Assembly: GCA_018396675.1 (NCBI GenBank)
Contig: JAGTQX010000003.1
Coordinates: 62,001-126,000 of the forward strand
Origin: Candidatus Bathyarchaeota archaeon
GTDB taxonomy: Archaea > Thermoproteota > Bathyarchaeia > Bathyarchaeales > Bathycorpusculaceae
Direction: 5' to 3'
Length of the DNA: 64,000 nt
Below, one piece after another: positions 35,657-44,923 of the stretch (positions are counted from its first letter, which is position 1; the number at the start of each line of letters is the position of its first letter). The notes under the pieces were generated by a model. The model searched no databases. It was not told where the DNA came from and saw only the letters and a list, made by a program, of their open reading frames with translations. Position numbers and translations under genes: made by a program.

Positions 35657-35697
35657 TGATTATACCCTATTAATTTTATGCAAATCTAAAATAAAAG

Positions 35698-35904
35698 TTA
35701 GACGGTGGACGCCCCTATAATGTTGAGGATCACACTTATCACAAAAAACAATATAGCCAGACCTAAAATAACGCAAGTATGTCTCTTTTCCAAGCTTCCT
35801 CCAAGATTTTTTATGCTCGCATAAATGGCGATAAAAAAGTAAATAACTATTAGCCCACAAAAAGCTGATAGCAAACCAATTAACTGTAATATTTCGCCAA
35901 TCAA
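35698..35904 (-). CDS. Small two-span membrane protein
   Basis: 68 residues with two hydrophobic helices (about 5-30 and 44-64) joined by a basic loop (S-L-E-K-R-H). Function unknown. It lies between two envelope genes on the same strand. Confidence 0.5.
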   Translation of the reverse strand: MIGEILQLIGLLSAFCGLIVIYFFIAIYASIKNLGGSLEKRHTCVILGLAILFFVISVILNIIGASTV

Positions 35905-35959
35905 ACTAATCGTATATTAAGATGCTATGCTTATATTTTAGAATTATCCTTGTTATAAT

Positions 35960-35968
35960 AAAAAAAAA
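35960..35968 (-). terminator. Oligo-T terminator after the cohesin/VPEF gene
   Basis: On the minus strand a C/T-rich stretch (CTCTTCC) runs into nine T just after the stop at 35976. The same layout follows three other genes of the surface region. Confidence 0.5.
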
Positions 35969-35975
35969 GGAAGAG

Positions 35976-36947
35976 CTATTTTTTGCGCGCTTTCAATTTT
36001 ATAATAGTTGTTGTTACTAGAGTTGTGCCCATTAACAGAGTTACCAGAGACACGATTGTTGCGAATTCTGGTACGATCCACGTGCCCACAATTTTCACTT
36101 CAATAGGACTTTCAAATGTAAATTCAACATAAATGAACGTGTGAGTTGCATTTGAAGTCACTTGTGCGGAAGTTTCCACGCCATTGAGATACACAGTCCA
36201 TGTTGAATCGCTGTTAAGTAAGGCTTTTGGCACTGTTACATTTACGAATCCAAAATGTCCTGATTCACCAGTAACGTTGAATGCAATCGCAGTATCTTCA
36301 ATTAATGCCACAACTGAATCTGGTTCTATTTCGCCGTTAGAATATGTTGAAACCTCAAAAGTTTCATCGCCGACTGCAACTGTATGCGTCTGAAGGTATG
36401 CATACTCATAAATAAAGTATGCCGACGTTGTGGTGAACCCACCTTCTATGTCCAAACCTTCATGATTTAGCAAGAATGTGTCAACGCCTATATTATCAAA
36501 TGCAATTTCACAAAGAGCCGGAACATCTGTAATTTCAAGAATTTCTAGCTCAATTTGACATAGCGTTCCATTACCACTGAAAGTCGCTGATGGATCAAAA
36601 ATAGCCGCGCCATACACAACATATCCTGGCACTGAAGTGTCAGGCCCCGCTGTTATGTAAGATTGCCCAGCAAATACGTTATCACTGGGTATGCTTATAT
36701 TGGAAAAGGTCAAGAGTGACTCGTTCCACCGCACGCCAATCTGCCAACTCATGAGATCTTCTACATTGACTACTTTGACAGTTAATACAAACTTTGTTCC
36801 GGAAGCAGTTGTGTTTGCAGCAAAAAAGTTGTTTTCTGGGAGAATTTGTAACTCCGTGCTTGTCTCAGCGAAGATTTTTGGAATGCTTAGAGACAATGTT
36901 GGTAAAAGCATTAGCAATATTAATGGTACAATAATGCTCTTCTTCAT
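35976..36947 (-). CDS. Cohesin-domain protein with VPEF membrane anchor
   Basis: 323 residues from ATG 36947, chosen because GGTGG lies six bases before it (a GTG nine bases upstream is less likely). A signal peptide comes first. A cohesin-like domain (about 40-175) has V-V-N-V-E-D-L-M-S-W-Q-I-G-V-R-W then A-G-P-D and L-C-Q-I. It is clearly paralogous to the first domain of the 639-residue scaffold protein, even to V-D-T-F-L-L. A second beta domain follows, then V-P-E-F, a membrane helix and K-A-R-K-K. This would display one cohesin on the cell surface. Confidence 0.75.
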   Translation of the reverse strand: MKKSIIVPLILLMLLPTLSLSIPKIFAETSTELQILPENNFFAANTTASGTKFVLTVKVVNVEDLMSWQIGVRWNESLLTFSNISIPSDNVFAGQSYITAGPDTSVPGYVVYGAAIFDPSATFSGNGTLCQIELEILEITDVPALCEIAFDNIGVDTFLLNHEGLDIEGGFTTTSAYFIYEYAYLQTHTVAVGDETFEVSTYSNGEIEPDSVVALIEDTAIAFNVTGESGHFGFVNVTVPKALLNSDSTWTVYLNGVETSAQVTSNATHTFIYVEFTFESPIEVKIVGTWIVPEFATIVSLVTLLMGTTLVTTTIIKLKARKK

Positions 36948-37017
36948 TTTTTCCACCTACCTATCAGTTTTACATTGAACAATATTTTAATTTTGTGGTT
37001 TGCCAATAAAAGGGTAA

Positions 37018-38523
37018 CTATATTTCTAATGCTTCTTCTTTTGGAGACTTTATTTTAATGATCACAGCCACCACTGCTATCACTATTACTATTGCTATTG
37101 CGGCCAATGTTTCTGATCCAAACACGTTACTTGCTGCAACTGTCGCAACCACGGGTATGATGACAGAATAAGAACTGTGAAGCCCATCGGAGTCATACAC
37201 GGTCAACGTTACATTGTACCCAGGGTCAACATCTGCTGAAACGAACACGTGCTCTACAAATGGATCAGATGTTGTGATATTCTCATTTGAATCTTCGAAA
37301 TACCAAACAAAACTGGTTATCGGTACTGGATCAACAGAGTAGCTTCCTGTCGCGTCAAAAGATACAGTTTCCCAAACCGTCGGATTTTGGGGGTTGAAAG
37401 TGAAGTTCGCCACTGGAGGATTGCCTATCTGAATTTTCAGCGATGTTGAATTTAATAATCCGTCATCGTCGACAACTACAAGTTTAAACAGGTACAAGCC
37501 TCTGTTTTCGTAACTGTGAAGCAGAAAATTTTCTGTAGTGGTGATATTGTAACCATCCCCAAAATCCCAAATATACGTGACTATCTGTCCATCTGGATCG
37601 TAACTCAAAGAAGCATTAAAAGTTATTTCTTCGTTTTGTTTAAACGGTGGGTTCGAGGTCTGAACTACTACTTGTGGGGGGCTGCCAACTCTTATCGTTT
37701 GAATAAAAGAATCAGCCAAATTATCGTTGTCAACAACTGTTAAATTAACGTCGTAAACTCCGTTTTTAGTGAACTTGTGAGTTGTTGAATTTTGTGTTGT
37801 AGTCAGGTTGTAGCCGTCTCCAAAATCCCAAATATATTCCACGATGTAGCCGTCGGGATCATGGCTATCAGAAGCATCAAATGTTACTGTTTTGTTAGCT
37901 TTGACACGGTCCGGGGTATATGTGAAAGAAGCAATGGGTGGGGATTTAGCGCCTAAAACATTTAACGTAAAGTTTCCTTTGTGTATTTGGTCGTATGGTA
38001 GAATATCGTTGCCATAACTGTTCAATAGGAAAGTGTGATCACTGTCCAAGAATCTTAATGTAAAAGTTCCTATTTTGTTGCCAGTGAAATTTATCATACA
38101 TAATAATCCGCCACTGGTTGTTATAGTTTGAGATGGATCAAGAAGTGCAGCCCCTAAATCCACTGTGCCCTTGCCAATGTCTTTGGCAGATACATATGTT
38201 TTTCCATAGAATATGAAATTTGAGTCTCCGGCTGGTATCCAAACTCCTGTGCAGTTAATTGAGGGATAATCAAATTCCACTCCAACTTGATAGCTCATCA
38301 AGTCTGAGACGTATCCTTCTAGAATTACCTTAACCGTGAAGGGAATGCCTCCTTTTGGAATGGAACTTGTTGAGTCCCCAACACTTAATGAATTTGCATC
38401 ATCAAGGCTAACTATTTTTATAGTTACATCAGATTGACATGACCCGAAATCTAATCGAAGATACATTAATAGTACAAAAGCAATTATCGCCAACGTGACA
38501 GTTACTTTGGTAAATTGTTTCAT
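37018..38523 (-). CDS. Cohesin plus three PKD domains, C-terminal membrane anchor
   Basis: About 501 residues from ATG 38523, where a normal signal peptide begins; the longer reading to 38622 adds 33 non-signal residues. A cohesin-like domain (about 30-190) has L-M-S-Y-Q-V-G-V-E-F and G-L-L-C-M-I-N-F. Three PKD domains follow (about 195-455), each with W-D-F-G-D-G or the degenerate W-Y-F-E-D. The C-terminus is one membrane helix and an acidic tail with K-S-P-K-E-E. It would hold a cohesin away from the membrane on a PKD stalk. Confidence 0.75.
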   Translation of the reverse strand: MKQFTKVTVTLAIIAFVLLMYLRLDFGSCQSDVTIKIVSLDDANSLSVGDSTSSIPKGGIPFTVKVILEGYVSDLMSYQVGVEFDYPSINCTGVWIPAGDSNFIFYGKTYVSAKDIGKGTVDLGAALLDPSQTITTSGGLLCMINFTGNKIGTFTLRFLDSDHTFLLNSYGNDILPYDQIHKGNFTLNVLGAKSPPIASFTYTPDRVKANKTVTFDASDSHDPDGYIVEYIWDFGDGYNLTTTQNSTTHKFTKNGVYDVNLTVVDNDNLADSFIQTIRVGSPPQVVVQTSNPPFKQNEEITFNASLSYDPDGQIVTYIWDFGDGYNITTTENFLLHSYENRGLYLFKLVVVDDDGLLNSTSLKIQIGNPPVANFTFNPQNPTVWETVSFDATGSYSVDPVPITSFVWYFEDSNENITTSDPFVEHVFVSADVDPGYNVTLTVYDSDGLHSSYSVIIPVVATVAASNVFGSETLAAIAIVIVIAVVAVIIKIKSPKEEALEI

Positions 38524-38596
38524 GCGGCTCGCCTTCAGATTAGGATGAATATTGTATTCTCTGAAATATTTATGTTTGTCGAAACAGTTTAACAAT

Positions 38597-38602
38597 AAAA
38601 AA
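38597..38602 (-). terminator. Oligo-T terminator after the scaffold gene
   Basis: The minus strand reads CCCCTCCC then six T, starting about 6 bases after the stop at 38616. It resembles the ends of three neighbouring surface genes. Confidence 0.45.
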
Positions 38603-38615
38603 GGGAGGGGTTGGC

Positions 38616-40535
38616 TCAACAACCTTTGTTAAAATTTAGGATTATTATTAAGATGTCTTTCATGTCTATTATGTTGTTTCTGTCAAGATCGAGTTCAGGG
38701 TTCCATAACGGACGCCCAGGATAGGCCCTAAATGCTTGCACAGCCGCGTTTACGTCACGCATATCAACTTTTCCATCACCGGTAACGTCGCCCATAAACC
38801 TTATTTTGATGTGCCCATTTTCCAAAAAGTTGTCTGCTGTATTGATTTCATACGGAACAGGTTCTGCTTGTGCCGAAATCTTGTAGAAGTTGCATGGTTC
38901 TACTGTTGATGTATCCCAAAGCATTGAGATTGTTCTTTCTTCATTTGGTTCAAGGTTTGTTACTATCCCTTCAAGGATTTGGCTTGAATTGGCGTAGATT
39001 ATCAAATCGAAGGTTTCGGTAATGTTTCCTTTATTCTTGACGACTACGCTTATGTTGACTTGCCATCCCTTATAGGCCATTGACAAGTCTGATTCCACAT
39101 GTATTACAGCGACATCCCGTATTAGACCTATAAATATTCCGTGATAAACCTCATGTACAATCACTTCGTTGTTCAAGCCAAATAATTCGGTTTGGGTAAG
39201 GTTTATTGGGCTTACGCCAGCTGCAATCACTTGAAATTCAACGTTCATTATAACCGCTGACCCGTAGACTGATATTCCGTTTCTGTATGTGAGGTTAGCC
39301 CAAATGTACCCTGCAACATCATCGACAACTAGCTTTTTAACTGGCGACTGCCCTGATACGGATGGAACGCTTATGTTTATTTCTTGTATTATCAGCGGGT
39401 TATATGTAAGGTTGAAAACGCATGTTTTCAGGGATTCCACATCGCTTAATGTTACATTTATTTTAAAGGTTGACCCAGGCGTGTATTCTGAACCCCGCAC
39501 CTCTGGGGGTTCTATGCTTAGTTTAGCAATCAATGTGTTGCTAAAGAATCCGCTTTTGGATATGTATGGTAACTGAAGACCAGCTGGATTAAGCAGTTCT
39601 ACATCGTTTAATACTAGTTTAGTTGATCCTAACTCCAAAACTTGAAAAGCGATCTCAGCTAAGTTGCCATTTCCACTTTTACCGACTTCCATTGTCAAGC
39701 TGCAATTTAAATAAAGTACATTATGTGTCGCGTTGAGTGTTGTCTGTTGGAAGTAAAAGCTGGTTGAACCTAACGACTTGAGAAAATCTCCTTCAGTTGC
39801 GTCGCTTGTGCTAAGAATGCTTTTATCGAAAATTATTTGGACACTCCATGAGCGTAGATCCGTTGCATTTATGATGTCCAAATTTACGTTAAATGTGCTT
39901 CCAGGTGTTAATGACGTGTCAACTATTTTTTCCGGGTTCAAGTAGATTGTTGCTGGAGGTGGTGGAGTCCATGGTTGGCTGTAGTGGTATTGGGCATTTA
40001 CTGTTGTAAACGATATGTCTAGAGCTCTGCTGTCAAGCAAGAATGTGTCTACAGCTAGATTTTCAAAAGATATATCACACTGAAGCGTTTGCCCTGATGT
40101 AGGGGCCTTTATAATTGTTAAAACTATTTGGCACAGTCTTCCACTTCCACTGAAGCTCGACTGACCAGGACCAAGACTCACACCGTAAACTAAGTAGCCG
40201 GGTTCTGGAAAGTCAGGTCCTGCTGGTAGGTAGCTTTTTCCTTTGAAAACGTGGTCGGATGGTAGGCTTATGCTTGAGAAACTTAGCAGTGTTGGATCCC
40301 ATTCAACAGCGATTTGCCATGAGAATAGGTCTGTAACATCGTTCACTGTTACGTTTATTGTTATAGTGTCTCCAACAGATTTCTCGCTAGTAGTGAAACT
40401 GAACAAATGCGAACCATCAACAGGATTCACAAGCTCCATCGTCGTTCCTTGGGCTTTAACTGGCAGAACCACCATAATGGCGCTGACAATCATCAAAGCT
40501 GTCAGAATATAACCTAGAACACTTTTCCTATTCAT
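38616..40535 (-). CDS. Scaffoldin-like protein: three cohesin domains, CARDB, dockerin
   Basis: 639 residues. Signal peptide (about 1-28). Cohesin-like domains at about 35-195, 205-335 and 340-468; the first shares D-L-F-S-W-Q-I-A-V-E-W with the two membrane-anchored proteins next door. A CARDB-like domain follows (about 470-575). The C-terminus is a type I dockerin: G-D-V-T-G-D-G-K-V-D-M-R-D-V (about 582-595), then a linker and D-L-D-R-N-N-I-I-D-M-K-D (about 617-628), two calcium loops with the right Asp/Asn positions. No membrane anchor. Cohesins plus a dockerin make it a connector between an anchored cohesin and dockerin-bearing cargo. Binding specificity is unknown. Confidence 0.8.
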   Translation of the reverse strand: MNRKSVLGYILTALMIVSAIMVVLPVKAQGTTMELVNPVDGSHLFSFTTSEKSVGDTITINVTVNDVTDLFSWQIAVEWDPTLLSFSSISLPSDHVFKGKSYLPAGPDFPEPGYLVYGVSLGPGQSSFSGSGRLCQIVLTIIKAPTSGQTLQCDISFENLAVDTFLLDSRALDISFTTVNAQYHYSQPWTPPPPATIYLNPEKIVDTSLTPGSTFNVNLDIINATDLRSWSVQIIFDKSILSTSDATEGDFLKSLGSTSFYFQQTTLNATHNVLYLNCSLTMEVGKSGNGNLAEIAFQVLELGSTKLVLNDVELLNPAGLQLPYISKSGFFSNTLIAKLSIEPPEVRGSEYTPGSTFKINVTLSDVESLKTCVFNLTYNPLIIQEINISVPSVSGQSPVKKLVVDDVAGYIWANLTYRNGISVYGSAVIMNVEFQVIAAGVSPINLTQTELFGLNNEVIVHEVYHGIFIGLIRDVAVIHVESDLSMAYKGWQVNISVVVKNKGNITETFDLIIYANSSQILEGIVTNLEPNEERTISMLWDTSTVEPCNFYKISAQAEPVPYEINTADNFLENGHIKIRFMGDVTGDGKVDMRDVNAAVQAFRAYPGRPLWNPELDLDRNNIIDMKDILIIILNFNKGC

Positions 40536-40601
40536 TTTTCCCTTCTCCTTTCGATAAAATACATTGTTACTAGGAGAATTTAAGCATTCTGGTATTATCT
40601 T

Positions 40602-41657
40602 CTATTCCTTTTCAGTCACCGCATAACACGCTACTAAATGTCCTCCGCCAACATCAACTAATGGAGGTTCATCTCTTTTACAAATGTCCATTGCAAGCGC
40701 ACACCGCGGGTGAAACCTACACCCTGCAGGAGGATTAACTGGGCTTGGAACTTCTCCGTAAAGCGGTGCTTTTTCTCTCCTTCTGGTAGGGTCAGGTACG
40801 GGTATTGAAGCGAATAATGCCTTTGCGTAGGGATGAAGTGGATTCTTATAGAGATCGTATGTTTCAGCTAACTCAACTATTTTTCCAAGATACATGACAG
40901 CAACACGGTCACTGATGCATTCAACAACACTTAAATCGTGGCTTATAAACATGTAAGTCAACCCAAGTTTCTTCTGAAGTTCCTTAAACAGATTGAGAAG
41001 TTGAGCTCTAACGGACACGTCAACGGAAGATGTTGGTTCATCTAAAACTATGAATTCCGGGTTTGTAATTATAGCTCGTGCAACAGCTATTCTTTGCCTT
41101 TGGCCGCCACTAAATTCATGGGGGTAACGGTAAAGGTGAGATCTGCTTAAGCCAACCAGTTCCAAAACTTCAACTACCCGTTTTCCAACGTTAGCTCCCT
41201 TAGCTAACCCTTGACTCACCAAAGGCTCAGCTACAATATCTTTAACCAACATTCTTGGATCCAGGGATGTTGATGGATCCTGAAAAACGATTTGCATATA
41301 GCGCCTAAATTTCTTTAATCTTCTACCAGTGAGGTAGGCGATGTCATATTCTTTAAGCAGATATTTTAAAGCTTTTGATTTAGGATCATTTCGCTCTAAA
41401 TATTTTATCGCTTCTACGATTTCTTTGGGTACTCTATAGAATATGTGTCCAGCATTTGGGTTAAGTAATCTGATTATTGTTTTTCCGAGTGTAGTTTTTC
41501 CACAGCCAGATTCTCCAACAACTCCAAAACACTCGCCTCTCATTATATTGAGGTGTACATCGTCAACTGCTTTAACTTCAGCTACTTTCCGTTTTAGGAC
41601 GCCTCCATAAATTGGAAAATACTTTTTTAAATTCTCTATTGCAATAAGATTTTCCAA
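40602..41657 (-). CDS. oppF: Peptide ABC transporter ATPase, OppF/DppF type
   Basis: About 351 residues. The start is TTG 41657, one base after the upstream gene's stop, with GGAGGT eight bases before it; an ATG at 41672 would put that ribosome site inside the gene. Walker A G-E-S-G-C-G-K-T-T, then an unusual insert of about 45 residues before the Q-loop (I-V-F-Q-D-P), then signature S-G-G-Q-R-Q-R and Walker B F-I-V-L-D-E. The C-terminal C-R-F-H-P-R-C-A-L-A-M-D-I-C is the oligopeptide/dipeptide family tail, which in many members carries an iron-sulfur cluster. Last gene of the transporter operon. Confidence 0.92.
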   Translation of the reverse strand: MENLIAIENLKKYFPIYGGVLKRKVAEVKAVDDVHLNIMRGECFGVVGESGCGKTTLGKTIIRLLNPNAGHIFYRVPKEIVEAIKYLERNDPKSKALKYLLKEYDIAYLTGRRLKKFRRYMQIVFQDPSTSLDPRMLVKDIVAEPLVSQGLAKGANVGKRVVEVLELVGLSRSHLYRYPHEFSGGQRQRIAVARAIITNPEFIVLDEPTSSVDVSVRAQLLNLFKELQKKLGLTYMFISHDLSVVECISDRVAVMYLGKIVELAETYDLYKNPLHPYAKALFASIPVPDPTRRREKAPLYGEVPSPVNPPAGCRFHPRCALAMDICKRDEPPLVDVGGGHLVACYAVTEKE

Positions 41658-41658
41658 G

Positions 41659-42822
41659 CTATTGACCTCCATGCAAGTGACACGCCACGTAGTGGCCTTC
41701 TCCAATGTCTAGGAGTGCAGGCTTTTTATTCCTGCAGACGTCCATGGCGTATTTGCATCTATCGTTAAACCTGCAACCTTTAGGCGGGTTGATTAAGCTG
41801 GGAACTATACCAGGTATAGATGTGAATGGTTTTCCCGGCCTTGGAATGGATGCAAGCAAGCCTTGAGTGTAAGGATGCGCTGGTTCTTTGAACAGCGTCA
41901 TAACATCAGCGATTTCAACAACATTTCCAGCATACATCACAGCCACTCTATCACAGACTTCAGCTACAACACCCAAGTCATGTGTTACGTAAAGTATTGC
42001 AGAACCAAGCTCCTTTTGAAGTTCTTTCATTAAAATTAGTATTTGCGCTTGAACTGTCACGTCAAGACTTGTTGTTGGCTCATCCGCTATAAGTAAAATG
42101 GGGTTCGCCACAAGCGCCATCGCTATTACACATCTCTGGGCCATCCCACCGCTCAGCTCATGAGGATACATATCTACAACCCTTGCGGGATCAGGTATCC
42201 TTAGAAGCCGTAAAAGTTCGATTGCACGGTTTCTTACCTCGGTTTTCATTCTGTTTTGGAAACGTCTTAATATTGGTATCTTAAGCGCTAATCTAACCTT
42301 CAACGATTTCGGGTTTTGCAGCATTTTCTCGTAAAGTGACAAATAAAGCCTACATATTCGCCTTTTGAAGCCAACGGTTTTTTCAATATCTGTCTTAAGC
42401 TGTTCTATTACAGCGTTTATTATTTCCTCTTTTCTGTGCAGGTAGAAAACTTCACCTATTTGATCCCCAACTGAGTATACAGGGTTTAAGGCGGCTCTTG
42501 GTTCTTGGAAAATCATTGAGATGTATCTTCCCCTGACTCTCGTCATTGTTGGCTCGTTCAAGTCGAGAATATTGTAGCTTTTGCCTTTAATGTTGAATAT
42601 TACCTTTCCACTTTCTATCTTTCCTGGTGGTACGACGATTTTTAAGATTGAGAGACTTGTTACGCTTTTTCCGCAGCCTGTTTCTCCTACAATTCCTAAA
42701 ATTTCACCTTTTTTTATTTTTAGAGAAACACCGTCAAGCGCTTTTACTATTCCTTCATAGGTGTAGAAGTTCAGGTATAGGTCATTAATCTCAATTATCT
42801 CGTTGTTTGCCTCTTTTTCCAC
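41659..42822 (-). CDS. oppD: Peptide ABC transporter ATPase, OppD/DppD type
   Basis: 387 residues, longer than the usual 320-330. Walker A G-E-T-G-C-G-K-S-V, Q-loop F-Q-E-P-R-A-A-L-N-P, then a helical insert of about 60 residues (about 115-200) before the signature H-E-L-S-G-G-M-A-Q-R and Walker B L-L-I-A-D-E-P. The family Cys-rich tail C-R-F-N-D-R-C...C is present. It pairs with OppF to drive the permease pair. The inserts in both ATPases suggest they fit each other or a regulator. Confidence 0.92.
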   Translation of the reverse strand: MEKEANNEIIEINDLYLNFYTYEGIVKALDGVSLKIKKGEILGIVGETGCGKSVTSLSILKIVVPPGKIESGKVIFNIKGKSYNILDLNEPTMTRVRGRYISMIFQEPRAALNPVYSVGDQIGEVFYLHRKEEIINAVIEQLKTDIEKTVGFKRRICRLYLSLYEKMLQNPKSLKVRLALKIPILRRFQNRMKTEVRNRAIELLRLLRIPDPARVVDMYPHELSGGMAQRCVIAMALVANPILLIADEPTTSLDVTVQAQILILMKELQKELGSAILYVTHDLGVVAEVCDRVAVMYAGNVVEIADVMTLFKEPAHPYTQGLLASIPRPGKPFTSIPGIVPSLINPPKGCRFNDRCKYAMDVCRNKKPALLDIGEGHYVACHLHGGQ

Positions 42823-42824
42823 GG

Positions 42825-43745
42825 TTACTTCCTCCTATATAGTGGGTCCAGCACATCTCTTAAAGCGTCGCCGAGTAAACTCCATCCTAAAACGAACAGA
42901 ACTATGAACACGCCGGGATAAGTGTAAACCCACCACCACTTGAGACCGCCTGCGACAAACTGCATTGAATCGTAGATTAATCTACCCCAGTCTGCAAATC
43001 CTGCGGGAGCACCTAGCCCTAGGAAACTGAGGGCTGCGGCTGTTAAAACTATGCCTCCAAAGTCTAGGGATGCCACTATTATCAGCGAATATATAGTGTT
43101 TGGAAGAATGTGTCTAAACATTATCCTTAGGTCTGAAGCCCCTGAAGCCCTTGCTGCTTCTATGTAATCTTCAGTTTTAACTCTTAGAACTTCACCTCGG
43201 ATTAGCCGTGTGTACCCTGGCCACCCTATTATTATTATTGACAGCAACACCGCGTCAATTGTTAACCATCCTGACCTTGTTAGCACTGCTACAAGGCACA
43301 TTGATAATATTAAACCTGGGAATGCGAGAATTATGTCTGTGAATCGCATTATTATTTCATCGATTATGCCTCCGTAATATCCTGAAATGACGCCTAAAGC
43401 AACTCCGATTATGACAACTATTATTATCACTTCTAAGGCTATTTGAAAAGCCCATCTTGTTCCCCATATGCACCCGTAGTACACATCGAGTTGTAAACGC
43501 GTGGTTCCAAATGGATGCTTAGGAGAAGGCGGTGACGGTTCAATTTTGTATCCTAGTTCAGGGTCTGATGGAATTAGGTACGGATTGTAGACTTGTGGAG
43601 GGGCAAGGAGAGGAGCAAAAACTGCTATTACCACAAAGGCAAGAACAATCAGTATTCCTGCAATAGAGAGAGGGGAATCTTTGAATCGTTTAAGTATAAA
43701 CTTGATTTCTTTAATTGTTGGCTCAAGTCTCTCAGGCAGTTTCAT
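42825..43745 (-). CDS. oppC: Peptide ABC transporter permease, OppC/DppC type
   Basis: 306 residues. One N-terminal membrane helix, then a periplasmic-type loop and five more helices. The EAA loop reads E-A-A-R-A-S-G-A-S-D-L-R-I-M-F-R-H-I-L-P-N (coupling helix to the ATPases). N-terminal G-I-L-I-V-L-A-F-V and P-F-G-T are family features. Three bases separate its stop from the OppD start region. Confidence 0.93.
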   Translation of the reverse strand: MKLPERLEPTIKEIKFILKRFKDSPLSIAGILIVLAFVVIAVFAPLLAPPQVYNPYLIPSDPELGYKIEPSPPSPKHPFGTTRLQLDVYYGCIWGTRWAFQIALEVIIIVVIIGVALGVISGYYGGIIDEIIMRFTDIILAFPGLILSMCLVAVLTRSGWLTIDAVLLSIIIIGWPGYTRLIRGEVLRVKTEDYIEAARASGASDLRIMFRHILPNTIYSLIIVASLDFGGIVLTAAALSFLGLGAPAGFADWGRLIYDSMQFVAGGLKWWWVYTYPGVFIVLFVLGWSLLGDALRDVLDPLYRRK

Positions 43746-43752
43746 TTTCTTA

Positions 43753-44805
43753 TCACCCTAGGCGTATTCTTGGATCAATGTAAGCATACAATATATCAAC
43801 TATTAGGTTAGCTAATACAAAAACTATTGCTGAAAACATTGCATAAGCGGCAACAACGGGTATGTCAAAGTGTTGAGCGGCTGTTGCAGCCCAGTTTCCT
43901 AATCCAGGAAATAGGAACACTGTTTCTGTTATGACTAATCCAGTCATCATTCCTCCAACTATTAAACCCGCAAGTGTTACTACTGGTATTAGAGCGTTTC
44001 TTCTTGCGTGTTTATATACTACTTCTTTTTGGGATAAACCCTTGGCTTTAGCTGCTATTATGTAAGTTTTACTTAGTGATTCAAGCATACTCGACCTTGC
44101 AACTCTGACTAGGGTTGCAGTGTTTATCAAGACTAGGACTGTTACTGGAAGGACTAGGTGTTTTAAAGCATCGAGAAAGAAGTCAAACCTTCCGTTAAGC
44201 AAGCAGTCCAGAGTCATTAGATTTGTGTAGGTATACCACTGCCCAGTGCGTGCGAGCGACGATATTTCGCTTTCAATACGGAAGGTTAATCTTCCAGGTC
44301 CAGTCCATTTGAGAGTTGCTATGAATATTGCGGATAGCAGTATTCCGAAGAAGAATGAAGGTAAGGATGTGCCGAGAACTGATAGAACTCTTGACGCATG
44401 GTCAAAAGGCTTATCTCTTCTAACAGCCGCGTTTACTCCAGCCCATATTCCAACTAAAATAATTATTGGAGCAGCGTATAACACTATTTCTAATGTGGCA
44501 GGTGCTCTTTTAAGCAACCCTTGAAGCACTAGTTCTTGGAAATATTCTGAGTATCCTAGGTTTCCGTGGATTAATTGATCAAGCCATATTGCGAATTGTG
44601 TCCATACTGGCTGGTCTAAACCGTACATGTGTATGTATGCTTTTATAATTTCAGGGTTTAATTCTCTCGGGTTTCCAGACAAATATAATAATACTCTACG
44701 TTCAGGCGGAACAAGTTGTAATAGGGAAAAGATTAGGATTACAACACCTAATGCTACGGGGATCAAAAGAATTAAACGTCTAATTATATACTCTCTTAAG
44801 CCCAT
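43753..44805 (-). CDS. oppB: Peptide ABC transporter permease, OppB/DppB type
   Basis: 350 residues, six predicted membrane helices. The start R-E-Y-I-I-R-R-L-I-L-L-I-P-V and the EAA loop A-K-A-K-G-L-S-Q-K-E-V-V-Y-K-H-A-R-R-N-A are typical of DppB. It has a larger extracellular loop than average (about 170-215). It forms the channel with OppC. It lies 118 bases after the solute-binding protein gene, with an oligo-T stretch between them. Confidence 0.93.
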   Translation of the reverse strand: MGLREYIIRRLILLIPVALGVVILIFSLLQLVPPERRVLLYLSGNPRELNPEIIKAYIHMYGLDQPVWTQFAIWLDQLIHGNLGYSEYFQELVLQGLLKRAPATLEIVLYAAPIIILVGIWAGVNAAVRRDKPFDHASRVLSVLGTSLPSFFFGILLSAIFIATLKWTGPGRLTFRIESEISSLARTGQWYTYTNLMTLDCLLNGRFDFFLDALKHLVLPVTVLVLINTATLVRVARSSMLESLSKTYIIAAKAKGLSQKEVVYKHARRNALIPVVTLAGLIVGGMMTGLVITETVFLFPGLGNWAATAAQHFDIPVVAAYAMFSAIVFVLANLIVDILYAYIDPRIRLG

Positions 44806-44895
44806 TTATCTCCCTAACTTAAAAATAATGGTGCAATTTATAACTTTGCCGATTTTAATGCAGGAAAACCAGGATAAAAATTCAAGGATTAAGTT

Positions 44896-44902
44896 AAAAA
44901 AA
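44896..44902 (-). terminator. Oligo-T stretch between binding-protein and permease genes
   Basis: On the minus strand ACCCCCTC is followed by seven T, about 20 bases after the binding-protein stop. It could act as a partial terminator so that more receptor than permease is made, a common need in ABC operons. Confidence 0.45.
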
Positions 44903-44923
44903 GAGGGGGTAGGTTTTAATTTT

